Source: Pseudomonas sp. MN1F (GTDB lineage: Bacteria; Pseudomonadota; Gammaproteobacteria; Pseudomonadales; Pseudomonadaceae). From it: DNA of 35,140 nucleotides. The translations under genes and the position numbers were made by a program. The stretch spans positions 1 to 35,140 of the forward strand of contig NZ_VZII01000049.1 of NCBI RefSeq assembly GCF_009391885.1, written 5' to 3'. Below, piece after piece: positions 24,234-33,020 of this stretch. Positions within the stretch are counted from its first letter, which is position 1, and each line of letters starts with the position of its first letter. The notes below the pieces were generated by a model. It had not been told where the DNA came from, did no database searches, and saw only the letters and a list, made by a program, of their open reading frames with translations.

Positions 24234-25615
24234 CAGACCACCGCGATCGCGGCCATCAGGCCGGTTTCCATGTGGTCGATGACATGGCAGTGGAACATCC
24301 AGGTGCCTGGGTTATCCGCCACCAGTGCCACCTGGGCACGCTCGTTCTTGCCCAGCAGGTAGGTGTCGGTGAAGTAAGGCTCGGGGATTTGCCGGCGATT
24401 GGAGCCGATTACCTTGAAACTCATGCCGTGCAGGTGCACCGGGTGCTGGTACTGGGTCATGTTCTTCAGCTCGAAGATGTAGCTTTTGCCCTTTTTCAGC
24501 GTGGCGATCGGCCGGTCGGCGCAGGTCTTGTCGGTGATATCCCAGGCCTGGCCGTTGATCTGCCACATGCTCGACGGCTTGTCCGGGTTGCTGTCGACCG
24601 AGACGCTCGCCGCCCATTCGAAATTGAAGTTGAGCTTCTCGGCATTCTCCAGGTCCGGCTCGGCGATCGGGTTCGCCGGCAGGGCCTTGGGCCACTCGCC
24701 CGGGGCGTCGTTGCTGGCTACTGACCGCAAGGTGCCCAGGCGCACGAAGCCGTCACGCAGGGAGACTTCCTCGCCCGCCTCTGGGATGCGGATGGCCAGG
24801 CAGATGCGCATGCCCGGGCCGAGCCAGTATTCGTCATCCAAAGGTCGCGGGGTGACCGGGTTGCCGTCGAGGGCGTAGATTTTCGCCTCGCAATTGCCCT
24901 TGAGGTTGAGGCGGTAGGTCCAGGTGTTGTCCAGGTTCAGCAGGCGCACGCGCACCACCTGCCCGGCCGGCAGCTCAGTGACCGAGTCGGCCTGGCCATT
25001 GATGGTGATCAGCCGCCCGGCAGTGCCGTTACGCGCGGCCTCGCGAGGGATGCTGAAAGGCAGCCAGGCGCCCTGCTCGTCAACGTGCCAGTTCTTCAGG
25101 CTCAGGGTGCGCTCGTGCTTGAACCCGGTCGGCTCGCGCTCCTCGACAATCAGCGGGCCGACCAGACCACGGCCAAGCTCTTCGGAGCTGCTGACATGGG
25201 GGTGGTACCAGTAGCTGCCAGCATCCGGCACACGGAACTTGTAGTCGAAGTATTCGCCCGGCTTGACCGGCAACTGCGAAACGTAGGGCACACCGTCCAT
25301 TTCCAGCGGCAGGCGGATGCCATGCCAGTGGATGGTGGTTTCCACCGGCAGGTGGTTGATGAAGCGTACCCGCAGCCAGGTGCCCTGGCGTACCCGCAAC
25401 TCGGTGCCCGGCGCCGACGGGCCGAAGGCCCAGGCCTCGGTCTTGAAACCCGGCACCAGTTCGACGTCCAGCGGTGCGGCGATCAGCTCGTAGTCATGCC
25501 CGGCGTTGTCGTCCTCGACCTTGCCCAGCCAGTAACGCCCCGCGCCACCGGCGCCCAGGCCAACCACAACCAGGCCGGTGAGGCCTTTGAGCATTTGTCG
25601 ACGGGTGAAGGACAT
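24233..25615 (-). CDS. cumA: Multicopper oxidase CumA, Tat-exported
   Basis: The 460-residue periplasmic oxidase has a Tat signal (TRRQMLKG, 4-11) and the four copper motifs HWHGIR (96-101), WYHPHV (137-141), HPVHLHG and HCHVIDHMETGL (442-453). The residue at the axial type-1 position is Leu453, as in laccases of higher potential, rather than Met. CumA was linked to Mn(II) oxidation in P. putida GB-1, though later work, as I recall, found it not required. Its normal substrate is uncertain. GAGG lies 11 bases before the ATG. No clear promoter was identified in the gap to guaA. Confidence 0.9.
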   Translation of the reverse strand: MSFTRRQMLKGLTGLVVVGLGAGGAGRYWLGKVEDDNAGHDYELIAAPLDVELVPGFKTEAWAFGPSAPGTELRVRQGTWLRVRFINHLPVETTIHWHGIRLPLEMDGVPYVSQLPVKPGEYFDYKFRVPDAGSYWYHPHVSSSEELGRGLVGPLIVEEREPTGFKHERTLSLKNWHVDEQGAWLPFSIPREAARNGTAGRLITINGQADSVTELPAGQVVRVRLLNLDNTWTYRLNLKGNCEAKIYALDGNPVTPRPLDDEYWLGPGMRICLAIRIPEAGEEVSLRDGFVRLGTLRSVASNDAPGEWPKALPANPIAEPDLENAEKLNFNFEWAASVSVDSNPDKPSSMWQINGQAWDITDKTCADRPIATLKKGKSYIFELKNMTQYQHPVHLHGMSFKVIGSNRRQIPEPYFTDTYLLGKNERAQVALVADNPGTWMFHCHVIDHMETGLMAAIAVV

Positions 25616-25740
25616 CGGTGCGGGTACCTCGTGATCGGCGCAATCAAGCTGCCAGCATGGCTGGCGGTGAAGGGCGAATACGATACACCTGCAAATGGGA
25701 AATATTAAGTGAAGTCTTGTTTCGCCTGCGCTGGCGACAG

Positions 25741-25767
25741 ATACAACAAGGGCGCCTTGCGGCGCCC
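25741..25767 (-). terminator. Terminator of guaBA
   Basis: On the minus strand GGGCGCC-GCAA-GGCGCCC (25767-25750) forms a perfect 7-bp stem with a GCAA tetraloop, followed by TTGTTGTAT. It starts 12 bases beyond the guaA stop. The rest of 25616-25740 should hold the cumA promoter; nothing else was recognised. Confidence 0.88.
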
Positions 25768-25779
25768 CTGTGGCTCAAC

Positions 25780-27357
25780 TCATTCCCACTCGATAGTGGC
25801 CGGCGGCTTGCTCGACACGTCGTAAGTAACGCGGGAGATACCGTCGATTTCGTTGATGATACGGCCGCTGACGGTTTCCAGCAGCTCGTACGGCAGGTGT
25901 GCCCAGCGCGCGGTCATGAAGTCAACGGTCTCGACGGCACGCAGGGCCACGACCCAGGCGTAGCGACGGCCGTCGCCAACGACGCCGACCGACTTGACCG
26001 GCTGGAACACCACGAATGCCTGGCTGGTCTTGTGGTACCAGTCGGCCTTGCGCAGTTCTTCGATGAAGATGTGGTCGGCGCGACGCAGGATGTCGGCGTA
26101 TTCCTTCTTCACTTCACCGAGGATACGTACACCCAGGCCCGGGCCCGGGAACGGGTGGCGGTAGACCATGTCGTACGGCAGGCCCAGCTCCAGGCCGATC
26201 TTGCGCACTTCGTCCTTGAACAGTTCACGCAGCGGCTCGACCAGCTTGAGGTTCATTTCCTCCGGCAGGCCACCGACGTTGTGGTGCGACTTGATCACGT
26301 GGGCCTTGCCGCTCTTGGCGCCAGCCGACTCGATCACGTCCGGGTAGATGGTGCCCTGGGCGAGGAACTGGATGTTGTCCAGCTTGCTGGCTTCGGCATC
26401 GAACACGTCGATGAAGGTGCGGCCGATGATCTTGCGCTTCTTCTCCGGGTCGGCTTCGCCTTCCAGGTTGTCGAGGAACTGCTTTTCAGCGTCGGCGCGA
26501 ATCACCTTGACGCCCATGTTCTCCTTGAACATGGCCATCACCTGGTCGCCTTCATGCAGACGCAGCAGGCCGTTGTCGACGAATACGCAGGTCAGCTGGT
26601 CGCCGATGGCACGGTGCAGCAGCGCGGCAACCACCGAGCTGTCAACGCCGCCGGACAGGCCCAGCAGGACGTTGGCCGAACCCACTTGCTCACGCACCTG
26701 GGCGATGGCGTCTTCAACGATGTTGGACGGGGTCCACAGGGCTTCACAGCCGCAGATGTCCTGCACGAAGCGGGACAGGATGCGACCGCCCTGCTTGGTG
26801 TGGGTCACTTCCGGGTGGAACTGCACGCCGTAGTAGCCACGGCTATCGTCGAACATGCCGGCGATCGGGCAGCTCGGGGTGCTGGCCAGCACGTGGAAGT
26901 TGCCCGGCATCTGGGTGACCTTGTCGCCGTGGCTCATCCACACGTCCAGGCCCAGCACGCCGTCATCGTCGACGTGGTCTTCGATGCCGTCGAGCAGGCG
27001 GCTCTTGCCGACCACGTCGACGCGGGCATAACCGAACTCGCGCAGGTCGGAACCTTCGACCTTGCCGCCCATCTGCTCGGCCATGGTCTGCATGCCGTAG
27101 CAGATGCCCAGCACCGGCACGTTCAGGTCGAACACCGCCTGCGGGGCGCGTGGGCTGTTGGCTTCGTGGACCGACTCGGGGCCGCCGGCGAGGATGATGC
27201 CGCGCGGGTTGAATTCGCGGATCGCTTCATCGTCCATGTCGAACGGGTGCAGCTCGCAGTACACGCCGATTTCGCGCACGCGGCGGGCGATCAGCTGGGT
27301 GTACTGGGAACCGAAATCGAGGATGAGGATACGGTGAGCGTGAATGTCGAGGGCCAT
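25780..27357 (-). CDS. guaA: GMP synthase (glutamine-hydrolysing) GuaA
   Basis: The 525-residue enzyme converts XMP to GMP. The N-terminal class I glutaminase has its nucleophile Cys86 in GICYGMQ and the His/Glu pair in VQFHPEVTH. The ATP-pyrophosphatase domain has the P-loop LSGGVDSSV, and the C-terminal dimerisation domain ends at TIEWE. Length equals E. coli GuaA. It lies 77 bases downstream of guaB, and a GC-rich hairpin in that gap may adjust its expression relative to guaB. Confidence 0.98.
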   Translation of the reverse strand: MALDIHAHRILILDFGSQYTQLIARRVREIGVYCELHPFDMDDEAIREFNPRGIILAGGPESVHEANSPRAPQAVFDLNVPVLGICYGMQTMAEQMGGKVEGSDLREFGYARVDVVGKSRLLDGIEDHVDDDGVLGLDVWMSHGDKVTQMPGNFHVLASTPSCPIAGMFDDSRGYYGVQFHPEVTHTKQGGRILSRFVQDICGCEALWTPSNIVEDAIAQVREQVGSANVLLGLSGGVDSSVVAALLHRAIGDQLTCVFVDNGLLRLHEGDQVMAMFKENMGVKVIRADAEKQFLDNLEGEADPEKKRKIIGRTFIDVFDAEASKLDNIQFLAQGTIYPDVIESAGAKSGKAHVIKSHHNVGGLPEEMNLKLVEPLRELFKDEVRKIGLELGLPYDMVYRHPFPGPGLGVRILGEVKKEYADILRRADHIFIEELRKADWYHKTSQAFVVFQPVKSVGVVGDGRRYAWVVALRAVETVDFMTARWAHLPYELLETVSGRIINEIDGISRVTYDVSSKPPATIEWE

Positions 27358-27391
27358 GACTCAATCTCGTCAGTGGAAATCGGAAACGACG

Positions 27392-27414
27392 CGGGGCTGT
27401 TCGTGACAGCCCCG
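27392..27414 (-). other. Hairpin in the guaB-guaA gap
   Basis: CGGGGCTGT (27392-27400) and ACAGCCCCG (27406-27414) are perfect 9-base complements around a five-base loop. On the minus strand it is followed by CGTCGTTTCC with no T run, so it is not a strong terminator. It may protect the guaB 3' end or act as a weak attenuator before guaA. Confidence 0.7.
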
Positions 27415-27434
27415 TTCGGTTATTGCTTGAAGCC

Positions 27435-28904
27435 TCAGCCTACGCGGTAGTTAGGGGCTTCTTTGGTGATCTGTACGTCATGCACGTGGGACTCGGCCAT
27501 GCCGGCACCGGTGATGCGCACGAATTCCGGCTTGGTGCGCATCTCTTCGATGGTTGCGCTGCCGGTGTAGCCCATGGACGAACGCAGGCCGCCCATCAGC
27601 TGGTGGATGATCGCGGCCAGGGCGCCCTTGTAAGGAACACGGCCTTCGATGCCTTCCGGTACCAGCTTCTCGGCACCGGCCGAGGAGTCCTGGAAGTAAC
27701 GGTCGGACGAGCCTTGCGCCTGTGCCATGGCACCCAGCGAGCCCATGCCGCGGTAGGCCTTGTAGGAACGGCCCTGGAACAGCTCGACTTCGCCCGGTGC
27801 TTCTTCGGTACCGGCGAACATCGAACCCATCATCACGCAGGAAGCGCCGGCAACGATGGCCTTGGACAGGTCACCCGAGAAACGGATGCCGCCGTCGGCG
27901 ATCAGTGGCACGCCAGTGCCTTCCAGTGCAGCGGCGACGTTGGCGATGGCGCTGATCTGCGGCACGCCGACACCGGCAACGATACGGGTGGTGCAGATCG
28001 AGCCTGGGCCGATACCGACCTTGACGGCGTCGGCGCCGGCTTCAGCCAGGGCCTTGGCCGCGGCGCCGGTGGCGATGTTGCCGCCGATCACCTGCACTTG
28101 CGGGTAGGTTTCCTTCACCCAGCGAACGCGGTCGATAACGCCTTTGGAGTGGCCGTGGGCGGTGTCGACAACCACCACGTCAACGCCGGCAGCTACCAGG
28201 GCGGCAACGCGCTCGCCGGTGTCCTTGCCGGTGCCGACCGCAGCGCCGACGCGCAGGCGACCCTGGTCGTCCTTGCTGGCCAGCGGGTAGGCCTTGGCCT
28301 TTTCGATGTCCTTGACGGTCATCATGCCCTTGAGGTTGAACTTGTCGTCAACGATCAGGACTTTTTCCAGGCGGTGCTTGTGCAGCAGCTCGCGGACTTC
28401 GTTCTTGTTGGCGCCTTCGCGGACAGTGACCAGACGCTCTTTCGGCGTCATCACGTCGCGGACCTTGGCGTCCAGACGGTTTTCGAAGCGTACGTCACGG
28501 GAGGTGACGATGCCGACCAGGTCGCCGTTCGCCAGCACCGGCACGCCGGAGATGTTGTTCAGGCGGGTCAGGTCGAACAGGTCGCGCACGGTGGCGTCGG
28601 CGTCGATGGTGATCGGGTCCTTGACCACGCCAGCCTCGAACTTCTTGACCTTGCGCACTTCGCCGGCCTGCTGTTCGATGGTCATGTTCTTGTGGATGAT
28701 GCCGATGCCGCCTTCCTGGGCCATGGCGATGGCCAGGCGCGCTTCGGTGACGGTATCCATGGCAGCGGAAACCAGCGGAATGTTCAGCTCGATGCCACGA
28801 GTCAAACGGGTCTTGAGACTGACTTCATTGGGCAGTACCTCGGAGTAGCCAGGTACAAGGAGGATATCGTCGAAGGTCAGGGCTTCTTGGCTGATACGCA
28901 GCAT
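27435..28904 (-). CDS. guaB: IMP dehydrogenase GuaB
   Basis: The 489-residue enzyme oxidises IMP to XMP with NAD, the first committed step to guanine nucleotides. The catalytic loop GIGPGSICTTRIV holds Cys304, and two CBS domains occupy about residues 93-204 within the barrel. The ATG at 28904 is chosen because MLRISQEALTFDD is the usual N-terminus and GGGAG lies eight bases upstream. The frame stays open to 29126 only by chance. A near-consensus promoter lies 38 bases before the start. Confidence 0.98.
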   Translation of the reverse strand: MLRISQEALTFDDILLVPGYSEVLPNEVSLKTRLTRGIELNIPLVSAAMDTVTEARLAIAMAQEGGIGIIHKNMTIEQQAGEVRKVKKFEAGVVKDPITIDADATVRDLFDLTRLNNISGVPVLANGDLVGIVTSRDVRFENRLDAKVRDVMTPKERLVTVREGANKNEVRELLHKHRLEKVLIVDDKFNLKGMMTVKDIEKAKAYPLASKDDQGRLRVGAAVGTGKDTGERVAALVAAGVDVVVVDTAHGHSKGVIDRVRWVKETYPQVQVIGGNIATGAAAKALAEAGADAVKVGIGPGSICTTRIVAGVGVPQISAIANVAAALEGTGVPLIADGGIRFSGDLSKAIVAGASCVMMGSMFAGTEEAPGEVELFQGRSYKAYRGMGSLGAMAQAQGSSDRYFQDSSAGAEKLVPEGIEGRVPYKGALAAIIHQLMGGLRSSMGYTGSATIEEMRTKPEFVRITGAGMAESHVHDVQITKEAPNYRVG

Positions 28905-28941
28905 CGCGGGGGCTCCCGGGCGGGAAAAATGGAAGCGCGCC

Positions 28942-28970
28942 ATTATACTCATCCACGGCGCGCCGCTCAA
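28942..28970 (-). promoter_or_regulatory. guaB promoter with GC-rich discriminator
   Basis: On the minus strand TTGAGC (28970-28965) and a perfect TATAAT (28947-28942) are separated by exactly 17 bases. The bases after the -10 are GGCGCGC, a GC-rich discriminator like those of stringently controlled promoters. The predicted start is near 28935, giving a leader of about 30 bases. The 86-base gap to the zinc-ribbon gene holds nothing else recognised. Confidence 0.85.
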
Positions 28971-28990
28971 TGCAAAATAAGGGCCTTCGG

Positions 28991-29548
28991 TCAGCGTGAT
29001 GGCAGTTTTACCTGCACCACCGCCACCGGCTGGTCGAGCCAGTCGGCGAAGCTGTCGAGAAAGGCCTGGGTGAACCCGGCCTCGCCCCAGTTGTTGAAGA
29101 TGAACCCAAGGTTGGAAAAGGCACATGGCTGCAGGTAAATGAAGCCATTGATGTCGTCTTCATGGCCGCACAGCGGGCAGGTGAAGTTGTCGCTCACTGC
29201 CGGCATCCACTCTTCCAGGCTCTCGAACAGCGGCTCGCCGACCTCGCGCCGGCACTCCGGGCAACCGGCTTCTTCAAGAAAACCCTCGGTCGGGGTATAG
29301 ATGCAGCGCTTGAGCATCACTTCAAGGCCATTGACCTGTTCGCCGAACGGCAGCTTTTCAGGGTGCAGGGCGACCTTGCGCGCGCCTTCGGCCAAGGCAT
29401 GGCCCATGCGGTTGCCAGTGCGCCCGCAGGTGGTCAGGTGTTCTTCAACGATCTTCTCGCGCACCAGCCAGCGCAGGATGGCCCGCGAACGGGCTTCATG
29501 CGAGGGCACGGTGGACAGCTTGGGGACGATGATGCTTTGGGTGTTCAT
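28991..29548 (-). CDS. Conserved protein with a zinc-ribbon motif, function unknown
   Basis: The 185-residue protein has two CPxC knuckles (Cys96/Cys99 and Cys124/Cys127) separated by 24 residues, a likely zinc ribbon. The N-terminal third is basic and helical. No signal peptide or membrane segment is seen. Similar Pseudomonas proteins are, from memory, often labelled sugar ABC transporter ATPase, but no Walker motif is present, so I do not use that name. It lies between the TSUP permease gene and guaB on the same strand. Its ribosome binding site is weak (AGG). Confidence 0.75.
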   Translation of the reverse strand: MNTQSIIVPKLSTVPSHEARSRAILRWLVREKIVEEHLTTCGRTGNRMGHALAEGARKVALHPEKLPFGEQVNGLEVMLKRCIYTPTEGFLEEAGCPECRREVGEPLFESLEEWMPAVSDNFTCPLCGHEDDINGFIYLQPCAFSNLGFIFNNWGEAGFTQAFLDSFADWLDQPVAVVQVKLPSR

Positions 29549-29594
29549 GAACGAAGCGGGCCTGCGGACTGCGGTAATCCTGCAATTCTACAGC

Positions 29595-30350
29595 TCAGCC
29601 GCTCAGGTAGCGACCGATCAGCGCCAGGCCGCTGGCCAGCACCAGCCAGGTGACCAGGCGCACGAAGGCTTCGCGGGACAGCTTCAGGGTCAGCCGGCGG
29701 CCCGCCCAGAGGCCGATGAACATCACCGGCAGCAGGCAGGCGGCGAGCAGCAGCAGGCTGGTGTCGGCGTACACGCCGGCAATCAGGAACAGTGACAGGC
29801 GCACGAGGGTGCTGCAGCTGATCAGGGCGCTCTGGGTCGCGCGCACCTGCTCTTTTATCTCCAGCCGGGCGCTCAGGTAGATCGCATAAAGGAAACCGCC
29901 ACTGCCGAACAACGCGCCGAACAGCCCGCCAACCGTGCCCATGGGGACCGCCCAGAGGCCCGACAACTTGGCCGGACGCACCTTCACCGCCAGGCCGTAG
30001 ACCGCATAAGCGGTGACGAACAGGCCCATCAGCAACAGCAGCAGGTCGGACTTCAGGTGTAGCAGGAACGCTACGCCCAGGGTGCAGCCCACGGCCATGC
30101 AGGGCAACAGGCGCAGCAACTCGCCGCGCACTACGTCGCGGCGTGACGGCAGCAGGTTGCCGAAGGCAGCGACGAAGTCCAGCAGCACCAGCAGCGGGAT
30201 GATCCGCGACAGGGGCATGAAATGGATCAGTACCGGGCCGGCTACCAGTGCGGTGCCGAAGCCGGCGATGCCGAAAACGATGTAGGCGGCGGCTATGGCC
30301 AGCAGAATGGGGAGCCAGTCATAGGGTGTCAGAGAAAGCTGAGTGAGCAT
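29595..30350 (-). CDS. TSUP-family (TauE/SafE) membrane permease
   Basis: The 251-residue protein has seven to eight hydrophobic helices. A glycine-rich repeat appears twice, GIAGFGTALVAGP near the N-terminus and GGLFGALFGSGGF in the middle, as in TauE/SafE permeases, which move sulfite, sulfoacetate or related organic anions. The substrate is not predictable here. The ATG at 30350 is chosen because AAGGA lies ten bases upstream; the open frame to 30491 runs into REP sequence. Confidence 0.85.
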   Translation of the reverse strand: MLTQLSLTPYDWLPILLAIAAAYIVFGIAGFGTALVAGPVLIHFMPLSRIIPLLVLLDFVAAFGNLLPSRRDVVRGELLRLLPCMAVGCTLGVAFLLHLKSDLLLLLMGLFVTAYAVYGLAVKVRPAKLSGLWAVPMGTVGGLFGALFGSGGFLYAIYLSARLEIKEQVRATQSALISCSTLVRLSLFLIAGVYADTSLLLLAACLLPVMFIGLWAGRRLTLKLSREAFVRLVTWLVLASGLALIGRYLSG

Positions 30351-30430
30351 CTTGCCCGAGTCCTTGGGAGTCTTGGTGGTGTTCGTTGCGAGATTGTGGT
30401 GCAGCGAATAGGCGCATGCCTTGGAAGTTA

Positions 30431-30736
30431 TAGCGCCTGTGAGATCGAGCGCCGCCCGCGCGGCGCATCGCGGATAAATCCGCTCCCACATCTGTTACGG
30501 GCCAGTTACTCCTGTGAAGCCAACAGGGACCGCCTTGTTAGCATGACGATACATCTCGGTGGAAGCCAGCAGGGCTCGGCGATACCTCTCGGTGGACGCC
30601 AATGATGCTCCACCTGTCTGCTGTCATGCACCAAGGCGGATCCTGTTGGCGGCACAGGAGAGATTGGCCCGAAATGGATGTGTGCGGGTTTACCCGCGAT
30701 GCGCCGCGCGGGCGGCGCTCGATCTCACAGGCGCTG
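30431..30736. repeat. Large inverted repeat made of two opposed REP elements
   Basis: The left arm 30431-30537 and right arm 30632-30736 are imperfect reverse complements. The outer 42 bases (30431-30472, 30695-30736) are the REP core with one mismatch. The inner 27 bases (30511-30537, 30632-30658) match at about 23 positions. Each arm carries its own hairpin, GCGGATAAATCCGC (30470-30483) and GCGGGTTTACCCGC (30684-30697). The noncoding stretch 30351-30791 also holds the TSUP and xseA promoters, which were not identified. Confidence 0.8.
30547..30601 (+). repeat. Two 22-base direct repeats inside the inverted-repeat spacer
   Basis: 30547-30568 and 30580-30601 share 20 of 22 bases (cgatac-a/c-tctcggtgga-a/c-gcca) with a period of 33 bases. 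They lie in the 94-base spacer between the arms. No coding function is visible. Confidence 0.75.
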
Positions 30737-30791
30737 AAGATATTGCGACAGGCACTTGGCGCCCCCTACCCCGCCCCTTATCATGCCCACC

Positions 30792-32171
30792 ATGATCAAA
30801 GACCCCTTCGAACGACTCGGCCTGGACCGCGAGGTCCTCACCGTCAGCCAGCTCAACGGCCGCGCCCGGGTGCTGCTGGAAGACGTGTTCCGCAGCGTCT
30901 GGGTGGAAGGCGAGATTTCCAACCTCGCCCGCCCGGCCTCCGGCCACATGTACTTCACCCTCAAGGACAGCGGCGCCCAGGTGCGTTGCGCACTGTTCCG
31001 GCAGAACGCCACCCGCGTGCGCCAGGCACTGCGCGACGGCCTGGCGGTGCGGGTGCGTGGCAAGGTTTCGCTGTTCGAGGGGCGTGGCGACTACCAACTG
31101 ATTCTCGACACCGTCGAGCCGGCCGGCGATGGCGCCCTGCGCCTGGCCTTCGAGGCACTGAAGGAGAAGCTCGGCGCTGAAGGGCTATTCAGTGCCGAGC
31201 GCAAGAAGCCGCTGCCGGCCCATCCGCAACGCATCGGCATCATCACCTCGCCCACTGGCGCGGTGATCCGCGACATCATCAGCGTGTTCGGCCGCCGTGC
31301 GCCGCAGGTCGAGCTGAACCTGATTCCCACCGCCGTGCAGGGCCGCGAGGCGATCAACCAGATCGTCCGCGCCCTGCAGCAGGCTGACCGGCAGGGCTTC
31401 GACGCGCTGATCCTGGCCCGTGGTGGCGGCTCGCTGGAAGACCTCTGGTGCTTCAACGAAGAAGCCGTGGCACGTGCCGTGGCCGCTTGCGTCACGCCCA
31501 TCGTCAGTGCCGTCGGCCACGAGACCGATGTGTCGATCAGCGACTTTGTCGCCGACGTGCGTGCACCTACGCCTTCGGCCGCCGCCGAGCTGCTGGCGCC
31601 CGACAACAGCGGCCTGCAGCAGCGCCTCGACGGCCTGCAGCGGCGCCTGCTACTGCGCATGCAGAACCGCCTGACCCACGACCGCCTGCGCCTGGAGTCG
31701 CTGACCCGCCGGCTGCGCCATCCCGGCGAACGCCTGCGCCAGCAAGCGCAACGCCTGGATGACCTGGACATGCGCCTGCGCCGCGCCTTCACGCTCAACC
31801 TCAACCAGCGCCGCGAGCGCCTCGCGCGCCTCGATACGCGCCTGGCCGCGCAGCACCCGGGGCGCACCCTCAAATTGCTGGAGCAGCGCCTGGACAGCCT
31901 CGCCGTACGCCTGCCACGGGCCATGCGCGAGGTACTCAAAGACCGCCGCCAGCGCTTCCAGGCACAATTGCAGACGCTGCAGGTGGTCAGCCCGCTGGCG
32001 ACCCTGGCGCGCGGCTACAGCATCCTTCTCGACGAGCACGGGCAGGCCATCCGCAGCGCCGAGCAGACCCGCAATGGCCAGCGCCTGACCGCCCGCCTGA
32101 ATGAAGGCGAGCTGCAGGTCCGCGTCGAAGACAATCACCTGACCCCGGTCACCCTCTCGCTTCTGGACTGA
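30792..32171 (+). CDS. xseA: Exodeoxyribonuclease VII large subunit XseA
   Basis: The 459-residue subunit has an N-terminal OB-fold (SVWVEGEISNL to about 100), a catalytic domain with the RGGGSLEDLW and VGHETDVSISD motifs, and a long coiled-coil C-terminus rich in Arg and Leu. With XseB it degrades single-stranded DNA. ATG 30792 (MIKDPFERLG) is chosen by family alignment; ATG 30783 is a three-residue-longer alternative and neither has a good ribosome binding site. xseB is not in the window. It is followed after three bases by the M23 peptidase gene. Confidence 0.95.
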   Translation: MIKDPFERLGLDREVLTVSQLNGRARVLLEDVFRSVWVEGEISNLARPASGHMYFTLKDSGAQVRCALFRQNATRVRQALRDGLAVRVRGKVSLFEGRGDYQLILDTVEPAGDGALRLAFEALKEKLGAEGLFSAERKKPLPAHPQRIGIITSPTGAVIRDIISVFGRRAPQVELNLIPTAVQGREAINQIVRALQQADRQGFDALILARGGGSLEDLWCFNEEAVARAVAACVTPIVSAVGHETDVSISDFVADVRAPTPSAAAELLAPDNSGLQQRLDGLQRRLLLRMQNRLTHDRLRLESLTRRLRHPGERLRQQAQRLDDLDMRLRRAFTLNLNQRRERLARLDTRLAAQHPGRTLKLLEQRLDSLAVRLPRAMREVLKDRRQRFQAQLQTLQVVSPLATLARGYSILLDEHGQAIRSAEQTRNGQRLTARLNEGELQVRVEDNHLTPVTLSLLD

Positions 32172-32174
32172 CAT

Positions 32175-33002
32175 ATGCCCCGCCTGTTCGCGCCCCTGCT
32201 CGCCCTCTCCCTCATGCTGCTGGCCGCAGGCGCCCAGGCCAGCTACATCACCCGCACCCTGAACAAGCCCGTGCCGGGTGGCGTGGCGGTGGTCGACCTC
32301 GGCCCGGCTGCCACGGCGCCGAGCGCGCGCTTCGACGGCAAGCCGGTGCTGGTGGTCAAGGAGCAGGACAGCTGGCTCGCCATCGTCGGCATCCCGCTGA
32401 CCCAGAAGCCCGGCACCGCCATGCTGACCCAGGGCGGGCGCAGCCTGCCCTTCAGTGTCGGCAGCAAGAAGTACCCTGAGCAGCACATCACCCTGAAGAA
32501 CACCCGCCAGGTCAACCCGAACCCGGACGACCTCAAGCGCATCGACCGTGAACTGGCCGAGCAGATCAAGGCGTACCGCAGTTTCAGCCCGGTGCTGCCG
32601 AGCAACCTGGTCCTCGACAAACCCGTCAGCGGGCCGCTGTCGAGCAAGTTCGGCGTGCGCCGCTTCTTCAATGGCGAAGAGCGCAACCCGCATGCCGGGC
32701 TGGACTTTGCGGTGCCGGCCGGAACGCCGATCAAGACACCGGCCAACGGCAAGGTAATCCTGGTGGGTGACTACTTCTTCAATGGCCGCACGGTGTTCGT
32801 CGACCATGGCCAAGGGTTCATCAGCATGTTCTGCCACATGTCGAAGATCGATGTGCAGGTTGGCCAGCAGCTGCGCCGCGGCGAGGTGGTCGGGCGCGTG
32901 GGCTCGACCGGGCGGGCCACCGGGCCGCACATGCACTGGAACGTCAGCCTGAACGATGCGCGGGTGGATCCGGCGATCTTCATTGGTGCATTCCAGCCCT
33001 GA
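32175..33002 (+). CDS. Secreted M23-family metallopeptidase
   Basis: The 275-residue protein has a Sec signal peptide cut near AQA/SY (about 22). A beta-rich N-terminal domain is followed by a C-terminal LytM/M23 domain with all zinc ligands: His173 and Asp177 (HAGLD) and the PHMHWN motif (252-255), with a further His221. Intact ligands suggest an active peptidoglycan endopeptidase rather than an EnvC-type activator. It begins three bases after xseA and is probably cotranscribed with it. Confidence 0.9.
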   Translation: MPRLFAPLLALSLMLLAAGAQASYITRTLNKPVPGGVAVVDLGPAATAPSARFDGKPVLVVKEQDSWLAIVGIPLTQKPGTAMLTQGGRSLPFSVGSKKYPEQHITLKNTRQVNPNPDDLKRIDRELAEQIKAYRSFSPVLPSNLVLDKPVSGPLSSKFGVRRFFNGEERNPHAGLDFAVPAGTPIKTPANGKVILVGDYFFNGRTVFVDHGQGFISMFCHMSKIDVQVGQQLRRGEVVGRVGSTGRATGPHMHWNVSLNDARVDPAIFIGAFQP

Positions 33003-33020
33003 GGTCGGTGGTGTCCATAG

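Noticed and set aside
25618..29138. Long plus-strand frames antisense to guaA and guaB
   Set aside because: guaA and guaB are intact and conserved; these are GC-bias shadows.
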